Origin: Bacteroidia bacterium
Lineage (GTDB): Bacteria; Bacteroidota; Bacteroidia; Bacteroidales; Marinilabiliaceae
DNA length: 45,610 nucleotides
Assembly (NCBI GenBank): GCA_030526155.1
Contig: JAUNDI010000019.1
Span: forward strand, 1-45,610
Direction: 5' to 3'
Numbering within the stretch: the stretch's first letter is position 1; every line of letters begins with the position of its first letter. This document shows positions 9,263 to 16,782 of this stretch, one piece after another. The notes under the pieces are model-generated. The model was not told where the DNA came from and did no database searches. It saw nothing but the letters and a program-made list of their open reading frames with translations. A program made the position numbers and the translations under genes.

Positions 9263-10807
9263 CTACAATGGTGTATTACCATGCTTGCGTCTAGGAAGAC
9301 TTACAGATTTCTTGTCAAGGCTCTTCAAAAGTCTGCAAATCTTAACACGGGTCATCGCTGGGTCTATTACCTCATCCACAAAGCCTTTCTCGTCTGCTAT
9401 GTATGGGTTCGCTACCTCATCTCTATACTTAGCTACAAGCTCTTTCTTCAAGGCTACTGGATCCTCAGCCTCAGCAAGCTCTTTTCTGCAAAGAATAGCA
9501 ATAGCACCGTCTGGTCCCATTACGGCAATCTCTGCTGTTGGCCATGCAAAGGTATAGTCACCACCAATACCCTTTGAGTTCATAACGATATATGCTCCAC
9601 CGTACGACTTACGCAAAATAACAGTAATCTTTGGTACAGTAGCGCGTGTATAAGCGTAGAGAAGCTTCGCACCGTTTCTAATGATACCCTCGTGCTCTTG
9701 GTCTGTACCTGGCAAGAAGCCTGGAACATCCTCAAATGTTATAATTGGAATATTAAATGAGTCGCAGAAGTTGATAAATCTTGCTGCCTTTACACTCGAA
9801 TCAATGTCCAATGAGCCTGCCATTACCTTTGGCTGGTTAGCTACCACACCTATTGTGTAACCACCAATGCGCGAGAAGCCTACTACAATGTTCTCTGCAT
9901 AGTTCTCACTTACCTCAAAGAAACGTCCCTTGTCTACAACCAATCTAATAACGTCTCTTACGTCATATGGTTTATCAGGATCCTCTGGTACTATGTCTCT
10001 TAGACTCTCCTCTATTCTGTCTGTTGGGTCGTCTGTTGGAACAAATGGTGGGTTCTCAATATTGTTAGATGGTAAGAAGGTCAATAGTCTCTTAATACCA
10101 AGTATCAAGTTGGCATCGTCTGAATATACAAAGTTCGCAACGCCCGACTTAGTTGTGTGTACCTTAGCACCACCTAGTGTCTCTGGTGTCACATCCTCAT
10201 TGAGTACCTGACGTACAACGTCTGGTCCTGTCACAAACATATATGATGTGCCTTCTGTCATGAAGATGAAGTCTGTCAAGGCTGGAGAGTATACAGCACC
10301 ACCAGCAGCTGGACCCATAATCGCAGAAATCTGTGGTACTACACCCGATGCCAATACATTACGACGGAAAATATTAGCATAGCCGTTCAATGAGGCAACA
10401 CCCTCCTGAATACGTGCACCACCTGAATCTATAAGGGCAATAACAGGTAAACCTGTCTTGAGGGCCATATCTTGTACCTTGGTAATCTTTGCAGCATGTA
10501 CCGCACCAAGGGAACCACCCATTACATTGAAATCTTGAGAGTAAGCATAGGCTTGACGTCCATTGATTGTACCAAAGCCTGCTATTACACCATCGCCAAA
10601 AGAACTTGTAGTCTTACCAAATGTCGATCCACCTGCCGATGGTACAAAGGCGTCTATCTCTTCAAATGATCCCTCGTCAAATAGCATTATGATACGCTCA
10701 CGTGCAGTAAGCTTACCTCTATTGTGCTGCTTCTCATAGTACTTCTCGTCGTACTGCTCTGCAAGCTGCTTCTGACGAGCGAGGAATTTATCGTACGATA
10801 CTCCCAT
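9263..10807 (-). CDS. acyl-CoA carboxylase carboxyltransferase subunit (PccB/MmdA type)
   Basis: This 514-residue crotonase-fold carboxyltransferase moves CO2 from biotin to an acyl-CoA. Oxyanion-hole and CoA blocks are visible: DSGGARIQEGVASLNGYANI, GPAAGGAVYSPALTDFIFM, GGAKVHTTKSGVAN in the N-half, and RKSYGGAYIVMNSKGIGGD and PTAEIAVMGPDGA in the C-half. PccB, MmdA (methylmalonyl-CoA decarboxylase alpha) and AccD5-like proteins share these. The biotin carboxylase next door argues for an ATP-dependent carboxylase, most likely propionyl-CoA carboxylase making methylmalonyl-CoA. It is the first of the three genes; no consensus promoter is visible in the 56 bases upstream, so read-through from the transporter gene is possible. 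Confidence 0.93.
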   Translation of the reverse strand: MGVSYDKFLARQKQLAEQYDEKYYEKQHNRGKLTARERIIMLFDEGSFEEIDAFVPSAGGSTFGKTTSSFGDGVIAGFGTINGRQAYAYSQDFNVMGGSLGAVHAAKITKVQDMALKTGLPVIALIDSGGARIQEGVASLNGYANIFRRNVLASGVVPQISAIMGPAAGGAVYSPALTDFIFMTEGTSYMFVTGPDVVRQVLNEDVTPETLGGAKVHTTKSGVANFVYSDDANLILGIKRLLTFLPSNNIENPPFVPTDDPTDRIEESLRDIVPEDPDKPYDVRDVIRLVVDKGRFFEVSENYAENIVVGFSRIGGYTIGVVANQPKVMAGSLDIDSSVKAARFINFCDSFNIPIITFEDVPGFLPGTDQEHEGIIRNGAKLLYAYTRATVPKITVILRKSYGGAYIVMNSKGIGGDYTFAWPTAEIAVMGPDGAIAILCRKELAEAEDPVALKKELVAKYRDEVANPYIADEKGFVDEVIDPAMTRVKICRLLKSLDKKSVSLPRRKHGNTPL

Positions 10808-10863
10808 ATTATTTTACTTTTTCTCTAATTATTATCTATTTAAGTTAATGGTAATCGCAAACT

Positions 10864-12534
10864 CTAAAGCAGAATGAGTATTAGAGTCTGACCAAGTAGT
10901 ATACGCAAGAACATCGTCAAAGGATATACTGTAGCGTATGCCATCGATTGCGCATGGGTCTGACTAAGACTATTCGCATACTCTAATGCTGGTGGATCGG
11001 TCATACTACCTGCCAAAAATCCACATATCTTTAGATAGTTTACTTTACAAAGTCTAGCTATTGTGCCTACTATTAATAATGGAATAATAGTAATCATGGC
11101 TCCATACAATACCCACATATATCCTCCGTTGAGTATAGTGGCTACAAAGTTGCCTCCTGCTCCAAGTCCTACACAGGCCAAAAAGAGTGTTATGCCCATC
11201 TCTCTCAATACCATGTTGGCTCCTGAGTTCATATAGAAGGTCATGCTGCCTATACGGCCTTTGTTTCCTAATAGAATGGCTACCAAAAGCGGACCGCCTG
11301 CCAAACCTAACTTGGCTGGGGCTGGGAGTCCTGGTATGAAGAATGGTATAGCGCCTACCAATAATCCTAGGGCAATACCCATAAACATTGGTATGATATT
11401 TGGATGACTCCACTCTTTTATCGAGTCTCCAAGCTCTGCTTTGATTTCGTTCATCACAGCTCTCTTACCTACTACTCTCACCGCATCACCTACCTCAATG
11501 GTAGTTCTCTTCGTAGGTAACACCTCTGTACCTGCTCGGTAAATACGTGTAATATTAGCTGGATAACGTCTGTAAATACCCAACTGCTCTATAGTCTTTC
11601 CCGCTATCTTTGGATTGGTAATCATAAAGCGTTTCATTACCAAATCACCATCCACTTCGCGCTTCTGACCAACAGTGAGCTCTCCAAACTTTATCTTTAA
11701 GTCGTCAATATTATTCTCATTCGCAACACCATGTACTACATCCCCCTCTTCTATGGTCATCGTAGCCTCTGGTATCAAAAACTCGCCTTTCCTCTCAATT
11801 CTTGAGAATGCCAATTGTGTATCAGCAAAGTTCTGAACATACTCTATGGTCTTGCCAAATAGGTTCGGATTGGAAATCTTAACTACTACACTCTGTAGCC
11901 TGTTAGTACCACTTCCAAGTGCCTCATTATAGTCGTCTACCTCTTTAGATAGCTTTATTCTAAATATAGCTCTAATAACAAGCATCACAAGTATAATGCC
12001 TATTACACCTAATGGATATGCTACAGCATAACCTGTTCCTAAAAGACTTCCGTCAATTGGCTCTATCGGATTCGTAGCATTATAATCTGATACCACCTGC
12101 TTAGCTGCGCCTAATCCTGGCGTATTTGTCACAGCACCGCACATAATACCAGTTACTACAGCTGGATCAACACCAAATAGATAGTGTATGGCTATGGCTA
12201 TACCAAAGCCCATAACAACATTGGAAATCGCAAATACATTGAGTAACAGTCCGTCCGAACGGAAGGTACTGAAGAAACGCGGACCTACATCTATACCTAT
12301 AGCATACACAAATAGTATAAGTCCAAACTCTTGCGCAAAGTGTAGCATATCACCATTCACTTTCGCACCAAAATGTGCCAAGATAATGCCTGTAAATAGC
12401 ACTCCAGCAACGCCTAACTTAACCTTACCTATGCCCACTTTGCCTAATAGCATACCAATAAAACTGGCAAGGCATATGTATACAAGCGCCGTAGCTATAC
12501 CTGTACCTGAAAAGAGGTCAACTATAAAATCCAT
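10864..12534 (-). CDS. AspT/YidE/YbjL family transporter with two TrkA-C domains
   Basis: The 556-residue membrane protein has the architecture of the aspartate:alanine antiporter family: an N-terminal membrane block (residues 1-190), two RCK/TrkA-C ligand-binding domains in the central cytoplasmic loop (about 210-370, including FGKTIEYVQNF and IAGKTIEQLGIYRRYPANIT), and a second membrane block (385-556) with GGPLLVAILLGNKG and SMTDPPALEYAN. The pseudo-symmetric halves carry the motifs GAVTNTPGLGAA and GSMTDPPALEYA. The family exchanges carboxylates, but the substrate of this member is unknown. It has its own promoter at 12570-12577 and ends 56 bases before the carboxylase operon. Confidence 0.9.
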   Translation of the reverse strand: MDFIVDLFSGTGIATALVYICLASFIGMLLGKVGIGKVKLGVAGVLFTGIILAHFGAKVNGDMLHFAQEFGLILFVYAIGIDVGPRFFSTFRSDGLLLNVFAISNVVMGFGIAIAIHYLFGVDPAVVTGIMCGAVTNTPGLGAAKQVVSDYNATNPIEPIDGSLLGTGYAVAYPLGVIGIILVMLVIRAIFRIKLSKEVDDYNEALGSGTNRLQSVVVKISNPNLFGKTIEYVQNFADTQLAFSRIERKGEFLIPEATMTIEEGDVVHGVANENNIDDLKIKFGELTVGQKREVDGDLVMKRFMITNPKIAGKTIEQLGIYRRYPANITRIYRAGTEVLPTKRTTIEVGDAVRVVGKRAVMNEIKAELGDSIKEWSHPNIIPMFMGIALGLLVGAIPFFIPGLPAPAKLGLAGGPLLVAILLGNKGRIGSMTFYMNSGANMVLREMGITLFLACVGLGAGGNFVATILNGGYMWVLYGAMITIIPLLIVGTIARLCKVNYLKICGFLAGSMTDPPALEYANSLSQTHAQSMAYATVYPLTMFLRILLGQTLILILL

Positions 12535-12569
12535 TGTTTTTTAATACTGTTGCAATCTTTTTCGAATGG

Positions 12570-12577
12570 CAAAAGTA
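12570..12577 (-). promoter_or_regulatory. -7 promoter element of the AspT/YidE-type transporter gene
   Basis: On the minus strand TACTTTTG is a perfect TAnnTTTG element ending 35 bases before the ATG at 12534. The -33 region is degenerate. A small palindrome TACATGTA lies upstream at about 12590-12597. Confidence 0.5.
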
Positions 12578-12627
12578 CGAAAAAGAGATACATGTATGAC
12601 ATAAATAATGTTAATTCGCTCTGCGCG

Positions 12628-13101
12628 TTAGTCATGATGGTAGGGCTGCCCCTTCAAAATAGTATGTGCCCTATATAGCTGCTCCAGAAATATTAGGCGT
12701 ACCATCTGATGCGAAAATGTCATGGGAGATAGTGATATCTTATGGTTGGCTCTGTCATATACCGACTTATCAAATCCATAAGGACCTCCTATCAAAAATA
12801 CCAACCTACGCACTCCTCCAATAGCAGCATTATTTATATACTGCGAAAACTGCCTAGAGGTATACATCTTGCCATTCTCATCAAGCAATACCACCAAATC
12901 TGATGTCTGTATATTGGCTAGAAACATCTGTGCCTCGGCTGCTTTCTGCTGCTCTTGTGTCAAATTCTTGCTATTCTTCACATCTGGTATTACCTTAATA
13001 TCAAATGGCGTATAGTGTGGTATCCTCTTCGCATATACCTCCATACCCTCCTGAAGGTACTTGTCATCGGTCTTGCCGATCATCATTAATGTCGTTTGCA
13101 T
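12628..13101 (-). CDS. rlmH: 23S rRNA (pseudouridine1915-N3)-methyltransferase RlmH
   Basis: The 157-residue SPOUT-class methyltransferase has the typical RlmH length. Its trefoil-knot SAM-binding motifs are FLIGGPYGFDKSVYDRA (about 103-119) and the C-terminal SLSPMTFSHQMVRLIFLEQL, ending in the characteristic GQPYHHD. It methylates pseudouridine 1915 in helix 69 of 23S rRNA on assembled ribosomes. The gene stands between the transporter promoter and a repeat-bearing intergenic region; no consensus promoter is visible directly upstream. Confidence 0.96.
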   Translation of the reverse strand: MQTTLMMIGKTDDKYLQEGMEVYAKRIPHYTPFDIKVIPDVKNSKNLTQEQQKAAEAQMFLANIQTSDLVVLLDENGKMYTSRQFSQYINNAAIGGVRRLVFLIGGPYGFDKSVYDRANHKISLSPMTFSHQMVRLIFLEQLYRAHTILKGQPYHHD

Positions 13102-13158
13102 ATCTCACAATAATATAACCCCTATTAAACACCTCAATAAATAACGTTTGCTTTTTAG

Positions 13159-13299
13159 TTTTTTACGATGAAGAAGGGTGCTCTCCGTATGCTCACAATA
13201 ACTTTTTTACGATGAAAGAGGCTACAGCCGCTCCCCTCCCTAGCTCCATCTAGAATATCTAGGATATCTAGAACAACTACATTTTTTACGATGAAAGAG
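13159..13299. repeat. composite dispersed intergenic repeat, copy A
   Basis: Three heads related to TTTTTTACGATGAAGAAGG lie at 13159-13177, 13203-13221 and 13282-13299. Between the second and third is a tract of four CTAG units at 13240, 13250, 13259 and 13268, that is, a nearly 9-bp period. The head-to-tract offset is 37 bp, identical to copy B near 36065. The element lies between EamA and rlmH (both minus strand) and its heads read opposite to those genes. Confidence 0.75.
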
Positions 13300-13352
13300 C
13301 AACCATCCGCCCCCTATTCAACTATTGTCCTATATCCTCTCCCCATTATCCA

Positions 13353-14246
13353 TTATCCTTCATTCTTCCCTCGCTTATTACTAACCCACAATCCCAAAAG
13401 TATCAACGCCGATCCCAAAATAAACCATATCGTAATTACCTCTCCTAACACTATCGATGCAGCAACTATTGTAGCCATCGGATTCAAATAGACATAGTTC
13501 GTCGCCTCTATAGTACCTAGTCTGTGTATGCATACCGTCCAAAGTAAATAACAAGCAAAACTAGCTACTATAGATAGAAAGGCCAAATTTCCCCATACCA
13601 CTGGGTCAAAAAAGATATCTATACTGCTTGGTATCTCTTCTGAATGGAATATAAAGTAGAATAATATGGTTAGTACGCCATAGGCAAATACTTTACGCGT
13701 GATGAACAAACTTGAATACTTATGCCCTACCTTCTTTATTATTAATGAGTATACAGCCCAACAGATACAAGCCACAAAGGCTAACATATCTCCTACTGGA
13801 TTTAAGTTCAATACAAATCTTCCGTTGAGTACCACCACCGCCATACCCATAAAGGCTAATATCGTGCCAAACCACTGCTTCTTGCCTTGGTGCTCATGGG
13901 CAAACCATGCACATAGTATGGAGGCAAAGAGCGGACAAGAACATACTATCAGTGATGTATTGGTGGCTGTCGTATACTCTAAGGCCATATTCTCTGTCAA
14001 AAAGTACAAGCTACCTCCTGTAACGCCTAAGCCTATCATGGCCAACTCGTCTTTAAAACTCTTACTCCATAGTTGCTTGTGGGATATCGTCAGAATTAGT
14101 AAATAGGCAATGATAAATCTAATGGTAAAAATGACCGCTGGCGTAAGTCCTGCCAAAATGAGCATCTTTGTCGACACAAAGGTTGTACCCCAAAATATGA
14201 CTATTACTATAGCCAATAGGTGGTAATAGAAATTAGTTGATCGCAT
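13353..14246 (-). CDS. EamA/DMT family permease
   Basis: The 297-residue protein shows about ten hydrophobic helices arranged as two EamA repeats, starting with HLLAIVIVIFWGTTFVSTKM and repeating near residue 150 (LNPVGDMLAFVACICWAVYSL). The motifs FWGTTFV and CWAVYSL...K are typical of the RhaT/EamA drug/metabolite transporter superfamily. These proteins export or import small metabolites; the substrate cannot be predicted. The C-terminus ends in a short basic tail (NKRGKNEG). It is divergent from the RNA methyltransferase gene across about 95 bases. Confidence 0.88.
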   Translation of the reverse strand: MRSTNFYYHLLAIVIVIFWGTTFVSTKMLILAGLTPAVIFTIRFIIAYLLILTISHKQLWSKSFKDELAMIGLGVTGGSLYFLTENMALEYTTATNTSLIVCSCPLFASILCAWFAHEHQGKKQWFGTILAFMGMAVVVLNGRFVLNLNPVGDMLAFVACICWAVYSLIIKKVGHKYSSLFITRKVFAYGVLTILFYFIFHSEEIPSSIDIFFDPVVWGNLAFLSIVASFACYLLWTVCIHRLGTIEATNYVYLNPMATIVAASIVLGEVITIWFILGSALILLGLWVSNKRGKNEG

Positions 14247-14306
14247 ATGACTTATGTTGTCTAAATTAGTGCAACGAAGTTAGATATTTTTGTTGGATAT
14301 ATTGCG

Positions 14307-14314
14307 TATCTTTG
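14307..14314 (+). promoter_or_regulatory. -7 promoter element of the RNA uracil methyltransferase gene
   Basis: TATCTTTG matches TAnnTTTG perfectly and ends 27 bases before the ATG at 14342. A TTTTG at 14288-14292 lies closer (14 bases) than the usual -33 spacing. Confidence 0.55.
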
Positions 14315-14341
14315 CCTCCGTAAGATGGCTAATTTGTAACT

Positions 14342-15463
14342 ATGCTATACACTTTTTCAGAGGCTTTAGAGGCTTGCGGGTTTAATGACAAACTAAAATA
14401 CGACAAGGAGTTAGAGGTTAAGAATAACGCTATAGCTCTCTTCTTCGAAATGAATAAAATAATGGCTTGCCCTAAGGCTGTTATAGCTAGTCCTATGCCC
14501 CTAGGATATCGTACCACAACAAAACGAAGGGCTAAAATCGGTCGCAATGGCTTCTCTTTCGGCGTGGATGAGGCTCCTATTACTGAACCTCGCGAGCACC
14601 AGGAGATATACTCGCTCGTAGAACAAAAGCTACAGTCTCCTCCCTACCGCCCCCTAGCCGAGGCGCTTAATTGGGTCATCCTTCGTGGCTCATACACCAA
14701 TCGCACTATTATCTTTAATGTGCGCGAACTAAATGCACCTATCGTGCGCAAGCTTAAGCAAATGGCTGAGCACCTCCAACGTATGCCTAAGCCGGTGACT
14801 GCCGCTCACGTATATGTGGCTAAGTCGTCTGATTACTACCTCGAAATGGACCAGCCAACCGACTCCCTTTCGTTCAAACAGCTATATGGCCCAAAGGAGT
14901 TGGCTCTCAAATTAGATGGCTTCTCTCTGAAATATCCTGTTACTGGCTTTAGCCAAATAAATGAATCTCAAGTCAGAAATATGCTCAGCGCCGCTAAGTC
15001 TATGGCTAAGCTCGACGCTAACACTGATTTCATGGATCTCTACTGCGGTTATGGCCTATTTAGCTTCGGCATGGGCGAGGAGGCGCGCGAGGTATTGGGC
15101 GTAGAGTGGACGGGCGAGTCTATCGAGTGCGCCAAAAGAAGTGCTAATTTTCTAAAGCGTAACGCTCATTTCATAGCTGGTAGAATAGATAGTAACTTCA
15201 TAAATAAACTCCCTAAAGCTAAGGGTAACGAAGTAATCCTCCTAGACCCGCCTCGTAAGGGTACCCTCCCAGGGGTTATAGAGTCTCTTGCTAAAAGAAA
15301 GCCTCGCCGCGTCGTACACATCTTCTGCGGTACAGACGAAATACCTCGCTCCATAAAGGAGTGGGATAAATCAGGTTACAAAATAGAGGAGGTCCAACCT
15401 CTCGATATGTTCCCAAAGGTTAGACACATGGAGACGCTGATAAGTCTTGTCCCTAAGGCATAA
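14342..15463 (+). CDS. class I SAM-dependent RNA uracil-C5 methyltransferase (TrmA/RlmC/RlmD family)
   Basis: This 373-residue protein has the TrmA/RumA catalytic signature. The SAM motif is DLYCGYGLFSFGMG, followed by the substrate motif LLDPPRKG, the catalytic cysteine C329 in HIFCGTDE, and the C-terminal DMFPKVRHMETL containing the base-catalyst glutamate. Upstream, GFSQINESQVRNML is the usual Q-containing motif before the Rossmann domain. No N-terminal TRAM domain or iron-sulfur cysteine cluster is visible, so it resembles TrmA or short RlmC forms more than RlmD. Whether it modifies tRNA U54 or 23S rRNA cannot be told. Its stop lies only 15 bases from the stop of the convergent DUF389 gene. 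Confidence 0.87.
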   Translation: MLYTFSEALEACGFNDKLKYDKELEVKNNAIALFFEMNKIMACPKAVIASPMPLGYRTTTKRRAKIGRNGFSFGVDEAPITEPREHQEIYSLVEQKLQSPPYRPLAEALNWVILRGSYTNRTIIFNVRELNAPIVRKLKQMAEHLQRMPKPVTAAHVYVAKSSDYYLEMDQPTDSLSFKQLYGPKELALKLDGFSLKYPVTGFSQINESQVRNMLSAAKSMAKLDANTDFMDLYCGYGLFSFGMGEEAREVLGVEWTGESIECAKRSANFLKRNAHFIAGRIDSNFINKLPKAKGNEVILLDPPRKGTLPGVIESLAKRKPRRVVHIFCGTDEIPRSIKEWDKSGYKIEEVQPLDMFPKVRHMETLISLVPKA

Positions 15464-15478
15464 CTATCACTATCAGCC

Positions 15479-16645
15479 CTACTCTTCCTCCTCCACCATA
15501 TCATCATATTTGGATAGCTTTACCGATATGTAGTCTTGCAACTCAGATATAACATGCTTCAAACTGTCATTCTCTTGTTTGAGGCTCAATATCTGCTCTT
15601 GGTAGGCTTGTATCATGGTCTGTACTATAGTACCTGACACTTGAGCAATATCTGCCTCTTGGTTGGCACTGCCTTGTATTACCTTGAGTTTGCAATCACT
15701 GGGTATATTATAGGCTTTCATACACGCCGCTATAATATCTACCTTATGGTCATCTAATGGCTCTCCTAATAGAGCAACCTCTATATATCTATTACTATCG
15801 TTCTCTACATATTTGTAACTCATCAACTGGGTCTTCTCCATCTTGTCAAATTCCCCATGCACAAAGGCTCTCACATGGGCATCTCTCACATTGTCTTGTA
15901 TAATACCAACGGTCGTAAATATACTTGGCGTCAACACTATTATCATTATTGCTACAATCCAAGTCTTCTGTCTCCTCATCTGCCACTCGGCTTCTACCTT
16001 TGGTAGTTTGAGTATAAACACTCCAAGCCATGTCGCAAGTCCTATATATACCGCATTAATCACAAATAGATAAAACGCTCCTGCTAAAAAGTTCCACTGA
16101 AGCGTGGCTAATCCATATCCTGCCGTACATAACGGTGGCATCAAGGCTGTCGCAATAGCAACTCCTGGTAATATGTTGCCTTTCGACTTAGAACAAGTGG
16201 CTATTATCCCAGCAAATCCACCAAAGAAGGCTATCAACACATCATATATCGTAGGCTGTGTTCTAGCCAACAACTCACTCCTCGCATCGTTAATAGGCGA
16301 CAACAAAAAATATACACACGAAGTAATAAGCGCAAATATCGTAGCCACAATAAGGTTAATAGCACATCTTCTTATCAGTGGCATATCATGTATACCAAAA
16401 CCAAGACCTATACCCATTATAGGTCCCATAAGAGGAGAGATAAGCATGGCACCTATTATTACCGCAGTAGAGTTCATATTTAACCCTAACGAGGCTATAA
16501 ACACAGCACAAATAAGAATAAGAAGGTTCATACCCTTAAATTGCACCCCTTGTACTATGGCTCCCACAGCTTCTGTATTCTCTACCTTATCTTTATCTAG
16601 GTCAAAATACTCTCTTATCAATCTTCTTATCTGGAATATCAACAT
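15479..16645 (-). CDS. DUF389 family membrane protein
   Basis: I choose the start at 16645 (MLIFQIRRLIREYFDL, 388 residues). The longer frame to 16738 would run through a terminator hairpin and past the -7 element at 16681-16688. The membrane core has the DUF389 signature: LGLNMNSTAVIIGAMLISPL, MGPIMGIGLGFG and GVAIATALMPPLCTAGYGLA, about six or seven helices in total. A soluble region (about 250-330) follows, then a coiled-coil-like C-terminus (YQEQILSLKQENDSLKHV) ending in acidic residues. Function of the family is not established; transport is assumed. Confidence 0.88.
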   Translation of the reverse strand: MLIFQIRRLIREYFDLDKDKVENTEAVGAIVQGVQFKGMNLLILICAVFIASLGLNMNSTAVIIGAMLISPLMGPIMGIGLGFGIHDMPLIRRCAINLIVATIFALITSCVYFLLSPINDARSELLARTQPTIYDVLIAFFGGFAGIIATCSKSKGNILPGVAIATALMPPLCTAGYGLATLQWNFLAGAFYLFVINAVYIGLATWLGVFILKLPKVEAEWQMRRQKTWIVAIMIIVLTPSIFTTVGIIQDNVRDAHVRAFVHGEFDKMEKTQLMSYKYVENDSNRYIEVALLGEPLDDHKVDIIAACMKAYNIPSDCKLKVIQGSANQEADIAQVSGTIVQTMIQAYQEQILSLKQENDSLKHVISELQDYISVKLSKYDDMVEEEE

Positions 16646-16680
16646 ATAAATGGTCTTTGTTTGCGAGATTTCACATATTA

Positions 16681-16688
16681 CAAATATA
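16681..16688 (-). promoter_or_regulatory. -7 promoter element of the DUF389 gene
   Basis: TATATTTG on the minus strand ends 35 bases before the ATG at 16645, which supports that shorter start. It lies just downstream of the TonB-receptor terminator, so DUF389 is an independent unit. Confidence 0.55.
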
Positions 16689-16722
16689 CACTTTTTGAAA
16701 TATAAGCCCTCACTAAATGCAA

Positions 16723-16758
16723 AAAAGACGCAGCACATATCTCAGCGCTGCGTCTTTT
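16723..16758 (-). terminator. terminator of the TonB-dependent receptor gene
   Basis: A perfect 12-bp stem (AAAAGACGCAGC / GCTGCGTCTTTT) encloses a 12-base loop. It lies 25 bases past the receptor stop, and the minus strand continues into a T-run (six Ts counting the stem end). Confidence 0.85.
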
Positions 16759-16782
16759 CATATCTATTATTGCTCAGTTGTC

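Noticed and set aside
13168-13252. Mini-ORFs starting at the ATG in each repeat head (for example MKKGALRMLTITFLR, MKEATAAPLPSSI; at copy B MKKATPALLSSII)
   Set aside because: The resemblance between copies follows from the DNA repeat. The frame differs between copies (44 versus 45 bp spacing) and no promoter is present, so I treat it as a DNA-level element.
15479-16738. Longer start for the DUF389 protein at 16738
   Set aside because: It would pass through the TonB-receptor terminator stem and the -7 element at 16681-16688; ATG 16645 starts the conserved sequence.
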